A DNA stretch of 64,000 nt from Gambelia wislizenii (GCA_030847615.1 JAUMIR010000005.1:215682645-215746644), one strand, 5' to 3'; shown: positions 10,710-23,340, numbered from the stretch's first letter. A program made the numbers and translations. The notes: generated from the letters alone by a model not told the origin.

Positions 10710-10717
10710 ATCCATTC

Positions 10718-11508
10718 TATTCATATTTTCATAATAAGCAAAATTAACTTTTATTGAGATATGGCACAACTTTATTATACGTGCTACCTCAAAGGAAGAC
10801 AAAATTAAAAGACTTCCTGGAACACACTTGAACATTTGGTACAATCATTTTAGCTGACTCTCTCTTCAGATCTTCTGCAGCTATGAAACTGTGATATATT
10901 CAGATACCTGGACGTATTTTACTTCTGTTAAGCATCTCTGACTTATTTATATTTATGTAGCTACTACATTTTATATATTGTGATGCAAATTAACATAATT
11001 GCTACCCTACTTTATAGCATGTTTGTTATTAAATTAAAAGTTTAAGCAGGAAGGGGAGACGCAAATGAAACTAACAAATACCAAACCCAAATGTAACTGT
11101 GTCAAAAATGAAATCTGAAATATCCAACATTACCAAGGATTCCATTCATACAGGAAACAACAACAACAACCCAATGGTCTAAATCAGACATCATGCTAGG
11201 GAATCATCTATTTGCATGGTGGGATTTTACTCCCTTTTTTCTATAGTGTACTTTCCTACTGAAAATCCTGATTCAGTGGGTTTCTGAGCTCCCAGCAGCA
11301 GGTGTTGAAGTCATATAGAGACTATGAGCAAGGGGAGGGAGAATCACCTGCTAACAAAACAGTTCTGCTAATCATTAGTAGAACAACTCCACTAGGTCCC
11401 ACCTAATATGCTTACGTTATCATTACTTATCATTAATTATTAATTCCACTTATTTTTCAAACAAATTGAAATTCAAAATAGCATAACATAACATCTTACA
11501 GTACAATC
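10718..11508. other. No recognised feature
   Basis: AT-rich non-coding DNA with a short (AAC)n run near 11157-11171. Nothing else recognised. Confidence 0.4.
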
Positions 11509-11577
11509 TTAAGTATGTTTACTTAGTTCTACTGAGCTCCATGGGACTTACTCCCTAGTGTGTTTATGATTACAGAC
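11509..11577. mobile_element. Short palindromic MITE of the 'ACTTACTCCC' type
   Basis: Diverged copy of a common amniote repeat in which inverted arms of the type GCAATCCTATACA...GTTTACT surround CCATGGGACTTACTCCC. Left arm ACAATCTTAAGTATGTTTAC; right arm GTGTTTATGATTACAG. Similar to 55860-55920. Family name not known to me. Confidence 0.5.
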
Positions 11578-12529
11578 TTGGTGGTCTTAATTCACTAGAG
11601 AAACTGCTTGCTACCTAAGAATGCTTTCTCTCTTTAGTTAAGTGGCTCTTACTGCAATACACAATCAGTTTCTCTAAGCAAGCATGCATGATGAGAAAAT
11701 GGGCCAAGTATATCTCTGCTCCAAGCCACGCTTGTATAGCCGTGATTTTTTGGTCACATTCCTTGTGGCTAACTTGAAACTCAGTCCACTGAGTTATATT
11801 TGGGCTTCTGATTTATTAAGAAATTATAAAGCCACTTTACTACAAGCACAATTCAGGCCAAATATCACCAACCTACATTCTCACCATAGTAATTTGGTTG
11901 TGCAAACAGCTAGCCTATAGCAAATCTAACCTGGATTTGGGCAAATGAACTGTTGAACTATTAATTATACAGAATAAATCATTTTAGAATTATTCTGAAC
12001 CCAGATTAATATGTCACTTGTTCCTTCTAGACTGTGTTACTGAATTGAAGAAACAATACCTCAAAACAAGTTCTCCAGTGTGTTTGCAGTATTAATTATA
12101 ACAGGGAAGTACAAACATTACTTACAACTTGTTAATATGATTCTTGCCTTCCTCTCTACAAATACATGATAGTTCAAAGGACTGTGGGGCACAAGATCCA
12201 AAACGACAACAACGAAGGGATACAAGGGTCTACCTGGGATTAAATATAATGCATTAAATAACCGGACATGCCTCACACTGTCTCATGGTAAGGATGACCC
12301 TGGTTTTTTTTTTTAAAAAAAACATGTTATTTAATATCGGTATGACTCTGTTGGGATAGATTGCTCAGAACTTCAGGGTTAGGCATCACCCATATGATGA
12401 CTTGCTGTTGCTATTGGGTAAATATTGGCCAGGATCACTTTTTTTCGCGGAAACTTTTTTTTGAGTCAAAATCTCATAATGTTCCTCTGTAGTTTCAGGA
12501 ACTCAAGAAGAACAATACTGCCTTATGTA
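11578..12529. other. No recognised feature
   Basis: AT-rich non-coding DNA with a T/A homopolymer block near 12304-12322. The 78-codon frame at 11684-11920 has no recognisable domain. Confidence 0.4.
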
Positions 12530-12890
12530 ATGCCCTGTATGTGGAGCTGCCCTTGAAAGCAACTCAGAAATTGCAGAATGCTAGAGCTTCCTACTGATGA
12601 TGATATTGGCAGGTGAGAACATAATGAAGTGATTCTACACTAGCTACCAGTAAGCTTCCAGGGCTAATTTGAGGTGTTGCTTTCTACTTTCAAAACTTGT
12701 CATGACCCTGGACTGCCATATTTTACAGGGCACCTATTTTCATATGAACTCACTTAACTTTCAAGACTGAGAGAGGAAAGAGCAGGCCCCATTGTGTGAC
12801 GAGTTCTTTTGAATACACTTGGGAAGCCCATCTGTTTTGGAAAAGCCTTTAGTTGGAAGAAGAAATGTATTCACCTCTTCTACATTTTCT
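12530..12890 (+). mobile_element. Old L2-like LINE fragment
   Basis: Plus-strand remnant: GAGCTGCCCTTGAAAGCAAC...CAGAAATTGCAGAATGCTAG, then CTAGCTACCAGTAAGCTTCC and AATTTGAGGTGTTG, correspond to the LPL..KLQLVQNAA...LHWLP...FKVL region that is open in the L2-like copy at 8402-9100. Frames are destroyed. Confidence 0.65.
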
Positions 12891-13842
12891 GTTTTAAGGT
12901 GAAAAGGTTTTGTTCTGTTTCTGCCACTGAAAGAATCCTAACAGCACTGGCCAAATCCAAAAGGAGAGCAAACTGACACACCACCATTCCTCCTTTGCAC
13001 TTCCAAGCTGGAGAGGGTGGAAGAGGTTTGTTATGGTTGAGCAGTCACCAAAACCAAGCACAGGCTTTAAATTTAAGCAAACTCTGGGGTGGGGCTGGAG
13101 TTTACCCCTCTTCTTTTTTGCTCCAGATTTAGATGTGAAGAATTAATAACTTCACAGGCCAAAAGGGTTATAGACTATATGTTACAATGAGATTAGTAGA
13201 GAAAAATGTAATCTTTTATAGCAAGAAACATGATTGCCCTTGAAAATATTCAAAATTTTTCATTTTTATCCAGACCCCCAGTTACTCACCCTTGCTACTG
13301 GTAGAGCCCAACATTTTGTTAGTTCCAGTTTTATTTCCACCTTTCTTGGTTAAGGGATTGAGATAGATCACCTTTTCTTCCTATCCAGTTCTCATTTAGG
13401 GAAAGGAATCATATGGTCCTACAGATGTGTTTGGACTGCTGCTCCCCACACCCCAACCTAGATATCCAATGTTGAGTCATTCCTGTAATGACAATATCTG
13501 GAGAACCGCATGATTAAATAACATCTCAAGGGACACATGATCCTCCCCCTAGTTCTAGGTGCTTCATTCAGCCGAGTAGTCAATATGCTAAATAATAACA
13601 CTGCTTTTAGTAACTAACCTAGCATTTCAACTGATGTCATACACACCATTCTTAACAGATTCTGTCTGCCATGAAAGAAAGGAGGAAAGGAGAAAATTGT
13701 AAAAGGGGGGAAAAAAGAGAGAGGATCTATTGAACCAGAGACATATGCAGAGATGAACAGAATACTGTACATCATCATTTTAATAAAAAAAAGCTGGGCA
13801 ATTGCCTTCCATATTGATCTTAAATTGATGTAATTCTAGGTA
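12891..13842. other. No recognised feature
   Basis: Non-coding DNA; a purine-rich run lies at about 13675-13730. Nothing else recognised. Confidence 0.4.
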
Positions 13843-14096
13843 TAGTAGGACCTCCATATCCACTGGGGATTGGTTCTGGGGAGCCCTGTGGATGCCCCAA
13901 ACCATGGATAATAGCAAATGACATTGAAAATAATGGGGCTTCTGGTTTAAAATACCATAGAGTTGCCTTGGAGGACCTAGAAAATAGCTAGTGATTATAC
14001 ATTTTCTAGGAAGACTCTATGGTAGGTGTGCTGTTTTGTGCCCCGTGGATAATTGAATCAGTGGATAGTGAATCAGGGGATACGAGGCTCCTACTG
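13843..14096. mobile_element. Tigger-like MITE (254 bp)
   Basis: Termini TAGTAGGACCTCCATATCC (first base decayed from C) and the inverted GGATACGAGGCTCCTACTG, flanked by TA at 13841-13842 and 14097-14098. The interior block CCATGGATAATAGC is shared with other copies in the window. Confidence 0.85.
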
Positions 14097-14214
14097 TACA
14101 TTATTAATCAGGATGACTAGATAAGGGCTTCTGCCCTATTAAACTAGGTATAATTACACACATAAAGGGAAATGAATTTTCTTTTGGCACAAGCAAGGAA
14201 ACATATTTAAGGAC

Positions 14215-14641
14215 TGTGACAGATGGCTAGTGAGCCAATGAGAACATGCTACTCCAGGCGCCAATCCTCTGTGAGGAGGTGGAAGGAGAAGGGGCTTCTG
14301 GAGGATATAAAGGGGGAGTGAGTGAGGAAAGCAGTCAGTTTAAGTTAGAGTTTAAGGTGGGTTTCAGTTTAGATGGATGAGATGAGGCTTTGAGTGATCC
14401 AAGACAGTTAGAGGCTTAGATAAAGAGCAAATGTTTGTGCAGGCCAATAACTTTGTTCTGCAGTTACATGTTTTATTTGTTTGACAATAAATGTTCTTTT
14501 GTTAATGAAAGACACATCAAGCCTGGTGTGAGTGATTCTCAGGGAAGGAGACACAGCCAGGAATAAATATCCACACCTGAGTACTTGTGCTATACCACTA
14601 GGAGACGTAGTTTGGCCATGACATGGAGGTTGGGCGTCACA
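14215..14641 (+). mobile_element. Candidate LTR (U3-R-U5), 427 bp
   Basis: Begins TGTGAC and ends GTCACA, perfect inverted termini. TATAAAG is at 14306-14312 and AATAAA at 14486-14491, giving LTR-like spacing. TGGTGAC, starting 3 bp downstream at 14645, could be a primer-binding site. No second LTR and no 5-bp flanking repeat were found, so this would be a 5' LTR with most of the internal part lost. The class is unclear; Gypsy or ERV are possible. Confidence 0.5.
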
Positions 14642-14749
14642 AAGTGGTGACAGGGCGGGAGGTGGAAATCTCCCCTTCTCTACAAAGCGGTGGTGGCGGT
14701 GGGATACGAAAGGCCCCCGCACCACTAGGAGGACACCAGGCATCACAAA

Positions 14750-15650
14750 GTGACCGAAAATTTCTTGAGTTGTTCCCTATTCGAGTTGCAGTAATTTTAT
14801 GGAAGGACGAGTTCCAGAACCGTCCGCAACCGAATCCAGCAAGATCTCCAAATACACAATGATGTTAGAAGGCCCCACCATCTTCTCAGGGGCCAAAGGG
14901 ATGCCATGTTCCTGCACCAGCACCTGAAAGGATTGAAGCAGAAACCCACAGCCTGACCCTTCGGCTCAACCGATCATTAAGAAATCATCAAGATAGTGGG
15001 TAACAAATGGGGGGCCAGTTCTGTGCTGCAGGGCACATTCCAGGAATATACTGAACACTTCAAAAGCAAAACAGCTGATGGAGCCTCCCATGGGCTGGGC
15101 TATGTCATACCACTGCCCCTGAAATTTGAAACCTAGTAGACAGTGGTCATCAGAATGGACCAGCACATTCCATCCTGAAATGCACGTTGAATGTCACCTT
15201 TCACCATGAGGCCCCCCAGACCACAAGCCCTGACCAACTTGATAAAGTGATCAAAGGATGAGTTCTGGACCGAGCAAAGTTCTGGTGGTATTACATCATT
15301 GACCGATGCCCCTCTGGGGTAGGAAAGGTGATGGATGAGCCTGTACTTACCCGGTGCCTTCTTGGGTACCACGCCTAAAGGCGAAACCCACAGGTTGTGC
15401 ATGGGTGGAAAGGGGTCTGCCACCCTCCCGGCTGCACACTCCTTGGCAATTTTGGCAGCTACCACCTCAGGCAATTCAGCAGCAGACTTAAGGTTACCAG
15501 ATTCTGCCGCTTCTCTGGGACCAAGGGCCGGGATCCTGAAACCCACCGAGAAGCCTTCCTTTAAATAGATAGCAGCCTTTCTGTCAGGGTAACTGGCCAA
15601 AAGGGGGAGCATGGTGTTCAACTTGACCGGCTTGAAGGCCATCCCCCCCC
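14750..15650 (-). pseudogene. DIRS-type retroelement reverse transcriptase remnant
   Basis: Minus-strand open stretches at 15133-15642 and 14966-15166 are two frames of one broken RT. The first has NLWVSPLGVVPKKAPGKYRL, HHLSYPRGASVND and GDIQRAF. The second has CLLGFKFQGQWYD, QPMGGSISCFAFEVFSIFLE and the catalytic HYLDDFL. Reading on past one stop gives VLVQEHGIPLAPEKMVGPS. The FQG.WY / PMG..SC..FE.FS / HYLDDFL series is characteristic of DIRS-like tyrosine-recombinase retroelements. The damage seen is a frameshift near 15140-15165 and a stop near 14964. A C8 run at about 15644-15651 marks the upstream edge. No recombinase domain or inverted termini were found. Confidence 0.82.
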
Positions 15651-15659
15651 CCGTACTAT

Positions 15660-16434
15660 CTCAATTGTGTTTGCTAGCCCCATGACTGGTGCTGCTCCCT
15701 GACCCTGCTTCCTTACAGGCACACCATTTGGAAGGCCTCTAAAGAGTTTCCTTCTAAACTTGGCTTTCTCTGCCTAGCCATGTGTGGGCCATCTCAAAGC
15801 AACAACGCAGCACTATTCCAACACAATGCAAAAACAAGTGTAGCAACAGCACAAGCTTCAATCCCATTCTTAAAGCACTAGTAGATAGTTGTTCGATATT
15901 ATGTTAGCAGTAGTGTTGCATGATTGCAACAAAGTGCGAAAATGAATATAATCATGCCACTATGTTTCTAGTTTCTTCAGTAGCAGAATTACAGCATTTA
16001 TACACATTTGTGTGATAATGTCCTATGATATTTTTTCTATGTGTTATTACATTCTAATTTCTTACCACACCAGTTATGGAGATGAGAAATAGAACAAGTA
16101 GTGGGATGTGTTGGGAGAAAAAGACAAAAATATCAAGGGGACACAAATTAGACAAGTGCACATCTTGGTGTCATACCTGTCTTATGATATCTGGAGATGA
16201 CGTTAGTGGAATCCCCCCTCCTCTCTCCCCCCCTCTTTCACACACACACATAGCTATTTCATTTTCAATGCTGAATTTTAGTTCGCTCACAGCTGAAATG
16301 CCAACCATTCATAATTTAATTAACCTGAAACAAAAGTCTCCTTCACATTCACAATTGCTTTAGATTATTATTTCTCAACAACAAATCTGCAAATCTGATC
16401 CATGCCCATCCTGTTTAACGAATACTCTCCGCCT
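15660..16434. other. No recognised feature
   Basis: Non-coding DNA with a short C/T-rich plus (CA)n patch near 16210-16252. Nothing else recognised. Confidence 0.4.
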
Positions 16435-16664
16435 TTGTTGTGTAACTTTTAGACATTTCCAGTTTATAGAAACCTTAAAGCAAACGTATCACAGGGTTTT
16501 CTTGGTAAGATTTGTTCAGAGGAAGTTTGTCTTTGCTTTCCTGAGACTGAAACAGTATGACTTGCCCAAGGTCACCCAGTGGTTTTCCATGGTTAAGTGG
16601 GGATTTGAACCCTTGTCTCCAAAGTTGTAATCCAACGCTCAAACCACTACACCTTGCTGCCCCT
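16435..16664 (-). mobile_element. tRNA-derived SINE with Bov-B-like tail
   Basis: Same family as 7833-8067, more diverged. On minus it has GTAGTGGTTTGAGCG, GGGTTCAAATCC and CTGGGTGACCTTGGGCAAG, then a decayed tail. Confidence 0.8.
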
Positions 16665-17929
16665 CTAATCTCCCCACACAGAACGAAATACTTGGTAAAA
16701 GCTTGAAATCTCCAGTCCTGAATCAAAACTGTTGGCTTACAGCTTTCATTTTCTAATTATTTATTGTATTTGTTGCAGTACTTATAATACTTATTTCAAA
16801 GCAGGAGTGGGAACCTTTTATAGTTGTTGTGGGTCTTATTCCCTTGGAAGAGGCTAGAGCTGTCAAGGGCTATATGTCAACTGTGGGCAGAGCCAAAGCC
16901 AGTACTGGGTGAAGCCAAAGCCAAATGTTTCATTATTATATTATGCACTGTAACATTCTTGCATTTAAATTGCATTTTGCTATTATATTACAATTAACAG
17001 TCTAATTCCAATTGCTAGTCCCAACAATAGCAAGACCCAATAGTAACAATAGTAAGACCCAATGAATCCATGTGATTTACATATATATTGATTTACCATC
17101 TAGTAATGGATTAGGTGGGTCTTACTCTAGTTGGAAGTAGTGATTGGCTTAGCTATTTACTTATTAGCTTGACTGAAACAAATAAATACATTGTGAAAAA
17201 TTGATGCTTGCCAGAAAGTGAATACTAACTGAACAGCAAAGCTGAGGCTCACTCTTTGTTACATCCATGACCAGGTCAAAGACAGACCTCTTAAAAGAAA
17301 ATAGTAGCCCTGAAGACATGTACCTTGCAAAAACAAGTTAAGACTTTATGGAGTAAGAAAAGAGACAGAAGGAGTACTGGCGGAAAGGGTAGGTTACAAA
17401 TAGATGAGAATGTCATGTCTCAGGAAAAGCGAGTAAATAAATCATAACATTCCAAAACAAATACCTCTTCTAGAAGTACCCTCTCTCTACTCCTTAGGTT
17501 TCACAGCAGTCTGTAACTGGAAAACTTCTCAATGACGATTTTATCTACTGTCCTAACATATTAAAATATCCAAAAAGGAAAAGAAACCTTTTTACCGTTA
17601 AACTTCAATATCATGATATTACTTGCAGTTAATATGTGTAAACACTGACACATATTAGAAGGGAATTGTTGAGATTATCAGACTAATAATCTTTAGATTA
17701 GAATGAATGACTAGTTTCAGGTGTCTAGGTTTCAGGTATCCAGCTGTGACTCTGACAGGCATAAATCTTCTTTTACTGTTAAAAAATATTTTTTTTAAAT
17801 GATATAAAAACACGGGAAGAGTTGGGCTGGGGCAGACTAAAGGCCTATACAATTCAGCATTTTGGTCCCACAATGTCCAACTAGATGCCTATGGGAAGCC
17901 CACATTTGACACATCAAAACAATAGCACT
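16665..17929. other. Mostly unrecognised; possible hAT end
   Basis: CAGGAGTGGGAACC at 16803-16816 resembles the 5' terminus of the CAGGGGTGGGGAACC hAT family, but no partner terminus was found. The rest is AT-rich non-coding DNA. Confidence 0.35.
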
Positions 17930-20230
17930 TTGCCATCTATGATCCATAAATTTGTTTGAATTCTTTTAAAAGCCAAGTTGGTGTCCATCACTACATCCTG
18001 TAGAAGCAAATAATATGATTTGACAATGCACAGAGTGAAGAAGCACTTCCTTTTATTTGTCCTGAATCTCTCACCACTCACCTTCATTGAATGACTAAAG
18101 ATTCTAGTATTATGACTGAGAGAAAGGGGGGGGGTCTTCTCTTTCCCTTCTTTCTCCATACCACATGCAATGTTATGTACCTCTGTCATTTATATTTATG
18201 CCTCCTTATTCACTTGTATTTTTTGGAGCTAAAACACCTCATATCTCCCTAACTTAGGAAGTTGCTCCAGTTTCCTTATCACTCTGGTAATATGTTTCTG
18301 TCCCATTTCTAACTCTATAATACCCATATTGAGCTATGCTGACCAAATCTGTAGACAATATTCTAAGTATGGCTAAACTGTACAGATTTATATAAAGGTA
18401 TTCTGATATTTGCCATTTTATTTTCAATCCTTTTCTTAATTGTCCCCAAGATTTGTCTTATTCATGATAGTTACAGATCTGTTTATATTTTCATTTAGCT
18501 AGCCATCACAGCCACAAAATCCCTTTTGTTAGCTAACACTACCAGTTGAGACCTCCATGAACATGTATATGAATTTAGGACCATTTGCTGCCGTGTGCAC
18601 CACTTTATGATTATTTAAACTGAAAATCTTTTCTCATTTTATAGTGCCCATTCTTCCACTTGGTAGCTATCTGCTTGGAGCCCTTCACTGTTTCTTTTGT
18701 TTGAGCCATGCTTGGCCAGCTTCCTGCCTACCTTCAACTTCAGATAATTTATGAACAAATTAATAAACAACAGTTCCAGGACAAGCCCTTGAAAGACCCC
18801 ACTGTTTACTTATCGCCATTTCAAGAACTGGTTGGTATTGAACCAGTTACCACTCCAAGAGAGAAACTCTCCTCCTATTCCATTACTTCTAATTTTTCTC
18901 TTTTGCTTATTACTTTTTGTATTACTAAATGTGCTCTCCTGGGACATCTTGGTAGAGTGCTATTGTAATAATGTACCTATTAGAGTCACAGCTATATACC
19001 TTAAATGTAGACACATGAAACCTGGCATTCATAGTAAGAAAATCTGAGTGTATTCACTTCAAGGTTGTTTGGACATTTTGAAAAACAAGAATTAAAAGGA
19101 AAATGCAATATAAGAAGTTACACAATGGATTATATCTAAAAAAACAACTCTCCAAGCTTTTCTGATATGTGAGAGGATGTCTCATGTATCCAATGTCTAC
19201 TAAATTGGCTCAGGAATATTTGATGTAGAACTCAGTCAAAAGCTTTTTGAAAACCCAAGAAAAAAAATGTCAGGTCTTGTTGACACTTAAAAAAAATGCC
19301 CAAAGCTTAGTGACACAAAAGCCATTGTTGTTGAAGACACTGATGGCTCCAATTTATGGTGATCCAATCTCAGTTTTTTCTTGGCATAATTTATTCAGCA
19401 GAGCTTTGCCATTACCCTTCTCTGAGGCTAAGAGTATGACTTGAGCAAGGTTACCTAATGGATATCTATGGCTGAGCAGGAATTTGAATTCTGGTCTCCC
19501 TGATATATTCAAACCACTACACCAAACTGGCTTCTAGCAAAAGCCACACTCATCTTTGTCAGCAAGACTTTGCCTTCTACATGATTGATAATTTTGTGTT
19601 CAATAATATTTTCCATCAGCTCATCCAGAACAGAAGTTAAGCTAAATGACATGTAGGTTCTTGTGATTCACCTCCTTAAATGGGGTTATACTCAACTGCT
19701 CCTTGGCCTTCTATCTCAGAAGCTGATCTTGGGGACATGTTACACATTTTGACAGATGATTAGCCATTTCACATGATTTCTTTCAGGTATTCTTTGCAGT
19801 AAAGACAGATTTAAAATTCATTTGGTTTTTCTGAAATCTCATCATCCTTTAATGCTCTTTAACTCCCTTGTCAACCAATAGATCAATGACTGTCAAGATG
19901 GTTCCTTATTCCCAATGACTTCAAGGACTTTCATTTATTTTGGTCTTCATGTTATTCACAATATGTTCTCCAAAATCCCACCCTTTTTTGCATTTCATTT
20001 GTAGAAGTTTGTGCTAAGTTTTTCTTCCTTGTTTTGAGTGCCCCTTTCCATCTAAGCTTACACAGCTCATTAATATCCCAATAATATTTTGTACTTGGTG
20101 GTATCTTTCTATAGTATATAGACCGATAGTATATTTTCTGAGCTTCTGCTATTATGGCTTTGCCTAACCCCCAAGGTGGTCTGGAGAAAACTGACCTTCT
20201 TGAATTTCCATTCCTTTTTACATGCCCCTT
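17930..20230 (-). mobile_element. Ancient CR1/L3-like LINE remnant, interrupted by a SINE
   Basis: Minus-strand LINE recognised from its inverted pattern: TGGTGTCCATCACTACATCC, GAAGAAGCACTTCCTTTT, GGAAGTTGCTCCAG, CTATGCTGACCAAATCTG and CATTTTATTTTCAATCC are landmarks of old CR1/L3 reverse transcriptase. CAGGACAAGCCCTTGAAAG with ACCCCACTGTTTACTT corresponds to the GTPSGVPQ-type region, and AACTCAGTCAAAAGCTTTTT to the KAFD region. Every frame is broken. It is far more diverged than the CR1 copies at 3.6 and 42.5 kb. The SINE at 19324-19535 sits inside it. The boundaries are approximate. Confidence 0.65.
19324..19535 (-). mobile_element. tRNA-derived SINE, inserted in old LINE
   Basis: Same family as 7833-8067: on minus GTGTAGTGGTTTGAATAT, AATTCAAATTCC and a GTTGTTG-complement tail. 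Quite diverged, but younger than the LINE it interrupts. Confidence 0.75.
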
Positions 20231-22131
20231 TGTTTTAAGTGAATGTGGGGTTTAAAGCCAAGCATGAACATTTGGGATTCCTTGGCAGTTTTCTACTTAC
20301 ATAAATATTGAGTTTGGTTGCACTGTGGTCATGGTTTTAAATCAGTTCTGACATCTACCTTTCACACAAGGTCTTTGGCACCACTTGTCAGCTCAGTTCT
20401 GCACTAAAGTGTCAATTTCATGCTGCTTAAAATGTTATTCAGGCTGAAATTTTATCTATGATTTCCTTGCAAAGCCCCACTGAATGCACTAGGACCTATA
20501 TCTGAGCATGGGATTGAGTAGGATTATCAGGCATTCTTCATAGTTGTGGCTGATGGCCATTGCTTAAAAAAATACTTTCATCTAAAGATGTTGGTTAGGT
20601 ATAGAATTTCTAGTCTCTGAAATTTAGTTCTCCACCTCAAAGTACCATACCAATACAAACACACTGCACAGATTTAATGGTCAGTTTTGTGAGTTGCAAC
20701 TTTACAGACCAATAATACAATCCCAGCTCAAAGATCTGATGGCCATAGAGGGTTAGTATTAGGGACAATCCTTCTGCTAGCAGAAATCCTCTCCTGCTAT
20801 TGGAAATGGTCTTCTGCCATCAGAACCCTATTCTGCCACCTGATCTCAGAGATCTGCTGACAGAGCAAACTGGTGGCAGAACTACTGACTAAGATCTGCT
20901 AATGGAAGAACCAAAAAAATAGGCAGAGAAGGGGCAGGCAAGGAAGGAGCTGAGTGACACCAGATACTTACTGTAGTCCAAGGAAACAGCCACAATGCCA
21001 CATAAAGCTGGGTTAAGACAACAGCAGTCCTAAGTAATTTCCAACAGCTTGAGAGGGGTTTGGATTCAATACAGCTTTGGTTGGCCTATGGCCAGTTCAA
21101 CTGTTCCATGCCCATTTAACCTTCCAGGACTACAGTTGGAGGTTGTGAAATATCTAACAGAATATTCATTTCTGTGGATGCTATGCTGGCACAGTATTAT
21201 TATTATAATATACTTATTTAAAAAACGTATTTGTAAAAATTATATTAAAAAGTTAGTGTTAAAATGTAATTAAGCTGCCTATAGAATTAAAATTATTTAA
21301 AAGTGATCCATTAAAAACAGACATCAGTAACATCGTACTGTCAAAAGTCATTGCAGACAGTTCCCTAAAGTTTGCTGGAGTAGAATGCTTTTCACCTGCT
21401 AATGGATGTGCACCAGGGAGGGAATTACCACCTTCCTAGAAAATGAATTTCAGACCCTGGGGCAGTACAATCTTTTAACTTGTTTGTAATGTCATTCATT
21501 ATTTCCCTACTTTTTTATTCTCCATTGTTTAAGTTACCCTTCCAACTATTTACCAGTAACATTTGAAAAATCTGAAATCATAACTCAATTTAATACTTTA
21601 AAGTGTTGGTCTTTGAACCTTCATACACATACAAAGGAATAACCAATGTAACAGTTAAAAGCTCTTGTTGTGACTAAGCTGGCCTTTTTAAATAGCAAAA
21701 GTACATGCCCTTTATACCAATCAAAATGAGTCAGAAATTTTGTTTGCATTAATTATTCCAGGACTCTCATTCTACAACTTTACCAAACCTATCTTTATCT
21801 GAAGAAACAAAACTTAACAATACACATGTGAAAAGTTAAACACTTGCCTGGCAGAACACAATCTGTGCATCTTTTTTTAAAAAAAGGAAACAAAAAATCA
21901 GATTTCCCCATTATAAACTGTGAAATAACTGCACCAAATGTCATCAGCTAAAATAACTAAGTCTCCATTTTATAGTTTCATTAAAAATTTTATGTAGCCA
22001 TTACAATAGAACTTTACAATGTAATGATAATTACACATTGCAGGATCAAGGTCTCCTGCTTTGAAAGTAGAATCCTATTTGCTTTTTAAGCCAAGTTTGC
22101 CTTGGGCTTAAACTGAAAAACAGAAACCTAC
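20231..22131. other. No recognised feature
   Basis: AT-rich non-coding DNA; the first few hundred bases may still belong to the old LINE. A short TTA/TAA run is near 21196-21212. No exon recognised. Confidence 0.4.
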
Positions 22132-22133
22132 TA

Positions 22134-22357
22134 CAGTTGCCTCTCCATATCCACGGATTTGGTATCCACAGATTTAAATATTCACGGCTTGAAAATATTC
22201 TTAAAGAAATAATAATCCAAAAAGCAAATCTTCATTTTGCCATCTTATATAAGGGACACCATTTTGCTATGCCACTGCATAGGACTTGAGTATTCACAGA
22301 TTTTGGTATCCATGGGGGTCCTGGAACCAAACCCCAGAGAATATGAAGGGACAACTG
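22134..22357. mobile_element. Tigger/MER2-like MITE (224 bp)
   Basis: Termini CAGTTGCCTCTCCATATCC and the inverted GAATATGAAGGGACAACTG, flanked by TA at 22132-22133 and 22358-22359. The interior ATTTGGTATCCACAGATT, TTATATAAGGGAC and TTTTGGTATCCATGGGGGTC closely follow the mammalian Tigger-derived MER2 layout as I remember it. No transposase. Confidence 0.85.
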
Positions 22358-22359
22358 TA

Positions 22360-23340
22360 CTCTGTTATGAAAAGGCTTCATTCTGCTTTATTGTATTGTA
22401 CTCCTTCAACAGACCATCATAACACATGTTTGGCCAATAATGATTGTTATGAGATTCAAAACAGCTGTTGCCCACTTTATCAAGATACTAACTTTTTTAC
22501 GTTCATGCCTGCCTGCAAGGGACAATGGCTGCAGTTGACTGTTATGTTCCCTATATGTTACCATTTTAATCTGAATGCTCCTGCCTATTCCGCTTCCAGT
22601 TATCCTGATTTCAGGCACACTGGAAGACAAAATCACCAGCTTCCTAAAATGAAACAATTTTCAGATATGTGATAAAGTGGCAATTTGTTTCACCAATCAT
22701 AAGAAAAGACACATAAACATAGGTGCTACATCTGTCCCAGACCTATTGTTCAGTTTGGATAAAACACTTAAGAATGCTGCCTGCATCACCGTTTTCCTGA
22801 CATACGTTTCTGTGTGGAAGAAAATGAATGAAGTGCATTTAATTTGTTCAGAGTCCACACTTTGCAATAAAAATAACACTTTGCTGCACACTTCACAGAT
22901 GATGACAAACATCCCTTTTCCTCCAAGGGATTTACACACACACACCTACCCACCTACAAGTGCAAAATAGGAAGCAGCCCTCAGGCTCAACAACTACTTT
23001 CACTGTCTTCAGTCCCACTGAAATGGATTTTCACCACGGTGGGCCACTGTACATAAGGCCTCAGAGAATTCCATTTTACAAATATACTGTCACGGGGTAG
23101 CATTGCAGTCTGATGAAAGTGTGCAAATAAAGGTTCGCCATTGTCTGAGACACAAATCCGATTCCGTTCATTCAGAAGGAAGGCCCAAATGTGAGCTAAA
23201 CCATTCCTGTTTATTATTTCAAGCAGCATTCTTTTCATGCTACAACAGTCAACTGTCTATGACTTCATCCGGCAGGTACACGAAACTTGAAAGAGACCAC
23301 CGGAGCCGATTTCCTTGGTAATTTATTTAAACAGAAACGA
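22360..23340. other. Flank of CpG island, no recognised exon
   Basis: Non-coding DNA leading into the CpG island; short (CA)n near 22931-22944. CGGCAG|GTACAC at about 23270-23281 is a weak splice-donor-like site on plus. Confidence 0.35.

Noticed and set aside
10227..10747. Frames with Leu, Ile or Tyr runs within the hAT element
   Set aside because: Translations of the (ATA/AAT)n microsatellite on each strand.
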